Origin: Aselliscus stoliczkanus
Taxonomy: Eukaryota > Chordata > Mammalia > Chiroptera > Hipposideridae
Direction: 5' to 3'
Length of the DNA: 64,000 nt
NCBI GenBank assembly: GCA_033961575.1
Contig: CM066734.1
Location: forward strand, 81,056,501-81,120,500
Each line of letters starts with the position of its first letter. The stretch's first letter is position 1. A program made the position numbers and the translations under genes. Shown here in pieces: positions 58,105-64,000 of this stretch. A model generated the notes under the pieces. It was not told the origin of the DNA and ran no database searches. It worked only from the letters and a program-made list of their open reading frames with translations.

Positions 58105-61100
58105 AATAATGTTACATGCCATGATTCTCATAATACATTGTTGTACACTACCTGCTAATATTGTATCTAGTATTTTTGCTTTATAGTAGGATTTGCACTT
58201 GCTTCACCCTTTGCATAGAATGATCTGAAATCCCCAGTTCTTATTTATTTTTGTAAATCACATATCTATGTAAGTACATCTTTCTCCACTAAACCTTCCC
58301 TGTCCAAGCAATCTGAAAAGAACGCCCCTTGCTCTACATAAACCACCCTGTTTACATATTTTTCACAACTCCCACTACTTAAATAATCCTACCAATATGC
58401 TTGCTGAGGGTCTGCTTCTGCACTACCCCATCTGCTCTTCCAAAACCTGTGTGAGTACAGAAAGCTCTCAGTGAGTCCTCTGTTTCTCATGGAAAAGGGC
58501 CAGAAGGCCCAAAATTCCTTTGTCCTGGCTGCTCAGACAAAAAGAAGAGTCTTTCTGGTACAGTCTGACTACTGTCATCTCGTTTAAGCCAGGTTTGGAG
58601 AAAATCCACATCAGTACATACATGTCATCAAGCTGTCTGGGTCAGAGTTTCTTTGCTATAATTATATTATATAATTATATTAAAAATAAAGTGCCAACGA
58701 GGACTATCCACACATACTGACTTAGAACAGTGTTCTTTTTTTCATTGTTAAATACAAGCAGAATACTTTAAACAGCATGATCCTGTTTTTCATAAAATAA
58801 AACATTTGCATGTTCAGATATATACTTTTTATTCGTATTTATGTGAAAGATTTTGGAGATAATAGTATAGGGATAGAGTGGGGTAATTTCAGTTTATTAT
58901 AACTTCTCCTTCCCAATTTTAAGCTTGTAGGTAATTTCACTTTCATTTTTGTTTTAGTAAATTTAGAAAATAATACAAGTTAGTAAATAAAAAAAAGGGA
59001 GAAATTCACTAAGGATTCCATTAACCAAAATATTTTCTATTAGTTTAAAATAAATAAATAAATAATAGTTACCCCAAATCTCTGCTCTCTTTCTTACTCT
59101 ACTTTTGGAAATGTAGTTTTAGCTTTCTGCCAATTATAAGAAATATGACACTGCTTTTCAAGCTTTTATTGAACTTTTCCCAAATTCCATTCATTTTTCC
59201 AAAATACAACCTCCTATCTGCAGTTCATGTTTTATACAATTTTTTGCTACCTCATTAATTGATTAGTGCTAAAATCAAGGATTTTCCTTATTCACACACA
59301 CAACTGAGGGAGTTGGCATGACTTTGTTTTTCAGGACCTTCAAGCCTTTATGTCCAGACACCTGAGAAAACACTGGTCCAGTCTTCCATCAGTTTGAATT
59401 CAAAACAATGAAACGTATGGCACAAAAAGAGCTTAACTGCACATTTGCTCTGAACAAGGCCATAAAGAAAGTCTTTATAGTTGAGGTCTATATAACTGAA
59501 TTTCATGGAGGAACAAGAATACATTCTGTTTTATGAGAAATTCTTATGCCTTGGAGTCCAATTGTAAGGGACTGCATTTCAACTCTTTCAACTCTTATTA
59601 CTGGAAAAAAATAAAATAAAAGATGGATTACTCTCCGATCTAACGAAACTCAAGTGACTAGCAGATTGAGCTCTGATACCAGTGCTCCACTTTTTGAAGC
59701 ATTTGCAATGTAAATAACTGTTCAAGATTCCTTTGGCTATACTAAGATTTATGTGTGTCATGCCAAATAAAATAGCTCTTTATGTATTTAAAGGGGAGCA
59801 TTTCTTGTTCTGTATGTACACACCTGGGCTCATTTCCCTTGAGAAGATGCCTCAACAGTGTTAGTATAACAAGACAATAATGGCAAAATAATAGAGATTT
59901 ATAGTGATTGTCCGGAAGTCAAGAGGTGTTGGCTCACACAGTGAGTGTAACCATAACAAGTGTCAGTTTTTTTCAAGCAGAAAACAAAAGCAGAGCAGTT
60001 GGATGCAATCTAATGTTTCAGCCACAAAGCCACACTGAATCTACAGGCTAATTGTAGCATGTCTCTGTTCCCAGAAAGAAAGGAAAAAAAAAAAAGAGAA
60101 AGAAAAACCATAAAATATTAAACTGCAAACCCTATGACCCTAACTACATGTAAAACTCTCATTTTTTTTTTATGATAACAGCATGGATTTGTGTTGCTAA
60201 AGATCCTTCCTAAATGTCCAAACTAGGCCACAGATGTGTTTTGCTTGACCTGCACAGTAATAAGGAAATCAGGACAATTTCCACATTTAAACATCTGGAT
60301 TTCCAGTTTCTTTGAATTATCAGAGGATTTAGCAAGTTCAGAATGACATTCCCTCATGTTAATAATCATGTCAGCTGAGTAACAGATGCTTCTTTTGTTA
60401 GTCACTTCTTTTCTATGGGTAGTTGGGTACATTCTCTACTACTCCCTATTGTCTTTCATCTCATACTCTTTACTAATTTACAAACAGTCATTACTTGTCT
60501 GGCACTTCTTGGCATTTGAGTTTGCATTCCCCAATACAAACAAATCCTTTCGCTATTATTTCTCTAGAGTCAGAAGCTGTACATCCCAGAAGCTGTAAGA
60601 CAGATTATTACGGTGTGAAAGTATTTGCAGCACTCACTGGCTGAGACTTGGAGGCTCTAAAATGACTTATCTGTGGAAACTAAGAAATACACTTGGAGGG
60701 AAACACCAAAAAGGAGGGTGAATGAGATTCATGCTTCATAACAAGTAAATTTTACAATCTTTGAATCTGGAAGAGAATGGCATTTTGGTATAATGGAAGA
60801 ATCCAGAGCCCAATCTGACTCTGATTTGGGCATATTATCCTCCCATCTGGGTCTCATTTTCCTCAACCCTAAGGTGAAGGAGTTGTGCCCAGTGACAAGG
60901 AAGGCCCCTTCCACCTCCTGGTTTCTCTATGAATCCCAAACGAAATAAAGGATTCTCTTTCTTTATTCTTCCTGGCTCCAGAGAGCAAGTATAGAAGGAG
61001 GGAACATGTTTATGTCTACCTTCCAGTTGTTGGTAGCCTTTGTGAATGGAAAATTATATTTAATCAGTATTTTCCAATAAAATAAAATTTCTCTTTTGTT

Positions 61101-61230
61101 TTAATCATTTTGAATCCTCATCATGACAACACATGACAAGACAACATACAAGAAGATATGGTGAAGAAAGACTGCGCCCAAACATCTAGGTTTCTGGGAT
61201 TACTCTGTGATTATAAACATTCCAAATATG
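58105..61230. other. Mostly unique sequence, no gene seen; MIR-like block
   Basis: No exon recognised. 60765-60935 ('gtataatggaagaatccaga', 'gggtctcattttcctcaacc') looks like a degraded MIR. Plus frames of 66 and 70 codons at 58520 and 60386 show no motif. Simple runs at 59049-59065 (AAAT) and 60085-60098 (A). Confidence 0.45.
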
Positions 61231-61239
61231 ATTTTCTAA

Positions 61240-61440
61240 AACTATGGTGATGACTATTGTTTATTGACTCTCCTAGGATCTCTGGCAGGTACTTCACATG
61301 CATTGTCTTATTTAATTCAGATCACCATCTCACTAATACAGGAGTTATTCATTTCTAAGCTTCCCTATATATTCCCTCTCAATGTCATTTTCAGTGCTAC
61401 ATGATAGAAGTTCAATCTCTGAGGTTCAGAAATGGGAAAA
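61240..61440 (+). mobile_element. MIR SINE fragment
   Basis: 'ctctggcaggtacttcacat', 'gtcttatttaattcagatca' and later 'tgaggttcagaaatgggaaa' keep MIR order, with an insertion or drift between. Confidence 0.5.
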
Positions 61441-61444
61441 CATA

Positions 61445-61870
61445 AATCCAGAAAGGGACAGAAAGCCTTCCTACTGAATGAAGGACCTACCTATGAAATC
61501 TTAGCAAGTAGTTATGGTCTTAAGGTTCACATCTGTCCATTCCATCTCCTTTTTATCTTTTATATTTTCCAGTGGCTTCTCTTTGTGTCAATATATAGTT
61601 CTTCCTTGCATACAAGCACACAAAGAAAAAAAAAAAAAACTTCTAAATCCTAAGATCTACAATTTGTTTTACAAGTACACTTTGTTCTCTTATTTCCAAC
61701 TTGTCTCTTTACATACATTATATGTAGTTTAATATAAAGTTACTTGTTATAATTCCTTAGAAAACTACTTATACTATGAAAGAAATCAATTAAAAGAGAA
61801 ATTATTTTAAAGAATCTAAGGTTTCTTGAGGAAATCACCTAAAAATGTGAAGCCTCACTTTCATCAGGTA
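61445..61870. other. No gene seen
   Basis: Overlapping plus frames of 72-73 codons at 61432-61732 are chance; A run at 61626-61639. Confidence 0.5.
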
Positions 61871-61873
61871 TAG

Positions 61874-62219
61874 CAGGGGTTGGCAAACATTTTCAGTAAA
61901 GGACCAAATAATAAATATTTGGCCCTTATATACTGTATGGTCTCTAGCGCAACTACTCAATTCTTCCATTACAGCATGGAAGCCGTCATAGACAATACAT
62001 AAGTGAATGAGTATAGCTGTGTTCTAAAAAGACTGTATTCATAGAAATTTTAATTTTATATAATTTTCAAATGTCATGAAATATTCTTTTTTCCCCAACC
62101 ACTTAAAAATGCTCTGAACTTGCTAGGTAAAAAAAATCTGTCCATACAAAGGCTATATTTGGCCAGCAAGCCAATTATATGAGATTTGACCATATCAAGC
62201 CATAGTTTGCTGACCTCTG
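61874..62219. mobile_element. hAT-Charlie (MER1-like) non-autonomous element
   Basis: Inverted ends 'caggggttggcaaac' (61874) and, reversed, 'cagaggtcagcaaac' (62219). Interior blocks 'gtatggtctctagcgcaact' (61936), 'agacaatacataagtgaatg' (61990) and 'tagctgtgttcta' belong to the MER1-type Charlie MITE. The flanks aggtatag/aaatacag match at only 5 of 8 bases, as expected for an old copy. Confidence 0.8.
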
Positions 62220-62224
62220 AAATA

Positions 62225-63000
62225 CAGAATGAAGATCAAAAGAATTACCTTAAAGAGTTATTGTGAAGTGTATGAATATCAACCTATGTATACTACTTTA
62301 GATAGTATCTATAACATATGGACCCTTAAAAAAAGCTATTATTAATATTAATAATTTTTATTATGAAGTTTTTCTATTGTTTAATAATAGTTTTTTAACC
62401 TTAATAGTGGATAACTCTCAGGTTAGGATTTCTAATTCAAATAGAATTAGAAAAATTAAAGCCAAGATATTTCATTACTGTCTATTATAATAAAGATTGT
62501 GTTAGCCAGGCTTTTTCTCTTTTATAGTTACATCTTAGATAATCCATAATCATAACTTTTTATTAGCTCTGTGCAACATATTTCCTAAATATTGTCAGTA
62601 TTCATAGTACAATTTTCCTAAGTCATCATGGTCACAGTGAAGAGAGAAGAGAGCCTCAGTTTCACAGAGAGATTAAAATTACAAAAGAAGTATCATAATC
62701 CAAAGCTATCCAAGTACCATATTTAAAAGGGAAGTCACAGTAAGCCAAGTCCCATTATACTCTATCAATAATATATATTACTGTACTCAGCAATACAGAT
62801 TACTGAAGGATGTCTGAGATGATGGTGTCCATGAGAGGGAGCTGAGATGCACTGTTCCTGTTCTCAGTTCTTCACTGGAGAGCATAATCAGCAATCAGTG
62901 GTAGAAATTTCCCTATAAAAAACCATTTCCAGCAAATCAAGTTTATAATCATTAAAATGAAGGAAGTCCATTGTTCTTAAACTTGTGAGAATACACACAA
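62225..63000. other. No gene seen
   Basis: AT-rich unique sequence; 62615-62720 may contain a degraded MIR ('gcctcagtttcacagaga'). Confidence 0.45.
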
Positions 63001-63004
63001 CTTT

Positions 63005-63645
63005 GCCGTCAAATTTGTGGATGACATAAAACTGGTAGTAAGAGGGAATACATTAGATGTCACTATCAAGGTGAAAAAATGTACATGCTAACATTTGGGA
63101 CTGAACATAGCGATAAGAAATTTAAAAGCAATGTAACTTGCAGGGAATAAAACGTTACTCTGTTCTGTTCAAACTTGGTCAGATACTTCCTAGAGTTGTG
63201 TTCAATTCTTGGCTCCAAGAAGAATCTAGAGACACTGGACCACAGTCAAGTTCAGCACATAGCAAGGCAGTTTTGATGATGAAGGGACTTAAAGCCATAA
63301 CATGGGAAAGATAAACAGGGAACACGGAAATGTTTACTATTTTTTAAATGAGAGACTTAGGTGAAATAGGATAACTGCCTTCAAACAGTTAAAGAACTCT
63401 CATATGCAATTGTCCTGTTTAATCTAAACATCCAAACAGAGAGGATGAGTCCAGTCCCAAGACTGGATGCTACAAGGAGACTGATTTCTACACAACATAA
63501 GGAAATATTTTTAATAGTCATTGATAAATGGAATGAGGTGCCTTAGGAGGTGGAGCCTGCCTTTGTGCAGGGGTACACCTTGGAATGAATGACTGCCTAC
63601 TGGGAATGTTTTAAGAGAGATCTGAATACCACTTTGATGATTTAA
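63005..63645 (+). mobile_element. L3/CR1 LINE fragment, sense
   Basis: Keeps the order of CR1-clade ORF2 end and 3' part: 'tttgtggatgacataaaact' (63014, the reverse-transcriptase DD box region, reading FVDD), 'gttgtgttcaattcttggct' (63195), 'acactggaccacagtcaagt' (63232), 'ggataactgccttcaaacag' (63369) and 'atttttaatagtcattgata'. Very old and full of stops. Confidence 0.7.
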
Positions 63646-63649
63646 CCAA

Positions 63650-64000
63650 AACACTCAAAAAAAAAATTATTATAACCATGGCAGTTTAAGTTTCTGTTTC
63701 TAAAAAGACCTTGAGATGGTTCACTATCTATGTTAATGGTTTATGAACAATTTATATTTCTCAGACAATTTTCCAACCTAAGAACAGGGTCTTTCTAGGA
63801 TCTAAAAAAATAATATTTGATCAGTGTGAAAAAAAAAGATGTCGATCAGAGAATTCTCCAACATCAAAATAGTCAGTGAAAACAGTACAATAAAACAAAA
63901 TAAAACATAGCACAAAATGTTAATCTAGAGTCTTTCTTTTCAAAATGTATCTTACAAATCTTAAAATTAACATGTTTTTCTACTGTACAACCTGACTCAA
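63650..64000. other. No gene seen
   Basis: AT-rich sequence to the window edge, with short A runs at 63657-63666 and 63828-63837. Confidence 0.5.

Noticed and set aside
1..64000. Bacterial or phage defence system, operon or integron
   Set aside because: No prokaryotic gene density, ribosome-binding sites or operons; repeat content is entirely mammalian.

Overview
The window looks like a gene-poor, AT-rich stretch of a placental mammal nuclear genome, most likely from a bat of the rhinolophoid group (horseshoe, leaf-nosed and relatives). Mammal: L1, L2, MIR, L3/CR1, ERVL, MaLR and hAT-Charlie relics are all present. Bat: this rests on recognising the tRNA-derived SINE family and its multi-module long form, and is an inference. 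I find no convincing exon, RNA gene, CRISPR array or microbial operon. Every open frame above about 60 codons is either repeat-derived or a chance frame.

Layout. 1-2300: antisense ERVL-like provirus remnant with two related LTR copies and a shrunken internal part. 4140-4514: short 5'-truncated L1 with a 13-bp target duplication, beside a TA/CA/GA microsatellite. 4890-10170: old LTR pieces and probable ERV interior. 11400-16340: L2 fragments, a short SINE and simple repeats. 16400-16860: MaLR LTR. 17113-24900: a nested block in which an old antisense L1 carries a younger L1 with a 17-bp target duplication, a second L1 3' end, a solo LTR and a nearly complete dead mariner. 26800-30650: SINE, truncated L1, L2, MIR and a GAAA microsatellite. 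32948-36809: an L1 derivative flanked by a 13-bp duplication, with its 5' end, an ORF1 relic, endonuclease codons, an in-frame join that removes the reverse transcriptase, and the 3' end. 36848-37195: MIR split by a SINE. 40363-40803: recent 220-bp tandem duplication. 42150-43375: L2 fragments of opposite orientation. 45062-45562: MaLR LTR inside an older repeat. 46924-47104: SINE. 49640-50998: antisense L1 5' region. 51301-51753: long SINE. 52877-53095: a repeat shared with the L1 5' region. 54591-54955: MaLR LTR. 55340-57160: an L2 interrupted by a short SINE, a 670-bp multi-tRNA SINE (with a poly(A)-only insertion in it) and a hAT MITE. 57170-58100: antisense L1. 61874-62219: Charlie MITE. 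63005-63645: L3/CR1 LINE.

Nothing here works together as a gene system. The biology is retrotransposition: L1 machinery probably moved the L1 copies and the SINEs, as shown by A-rich tails and 10-19 bp target duplications, on top of older LINE, LTR and DNA-transposon relics. Family names come from memory of consensus sequences, not from a search, so sub-family assignments are provisional.
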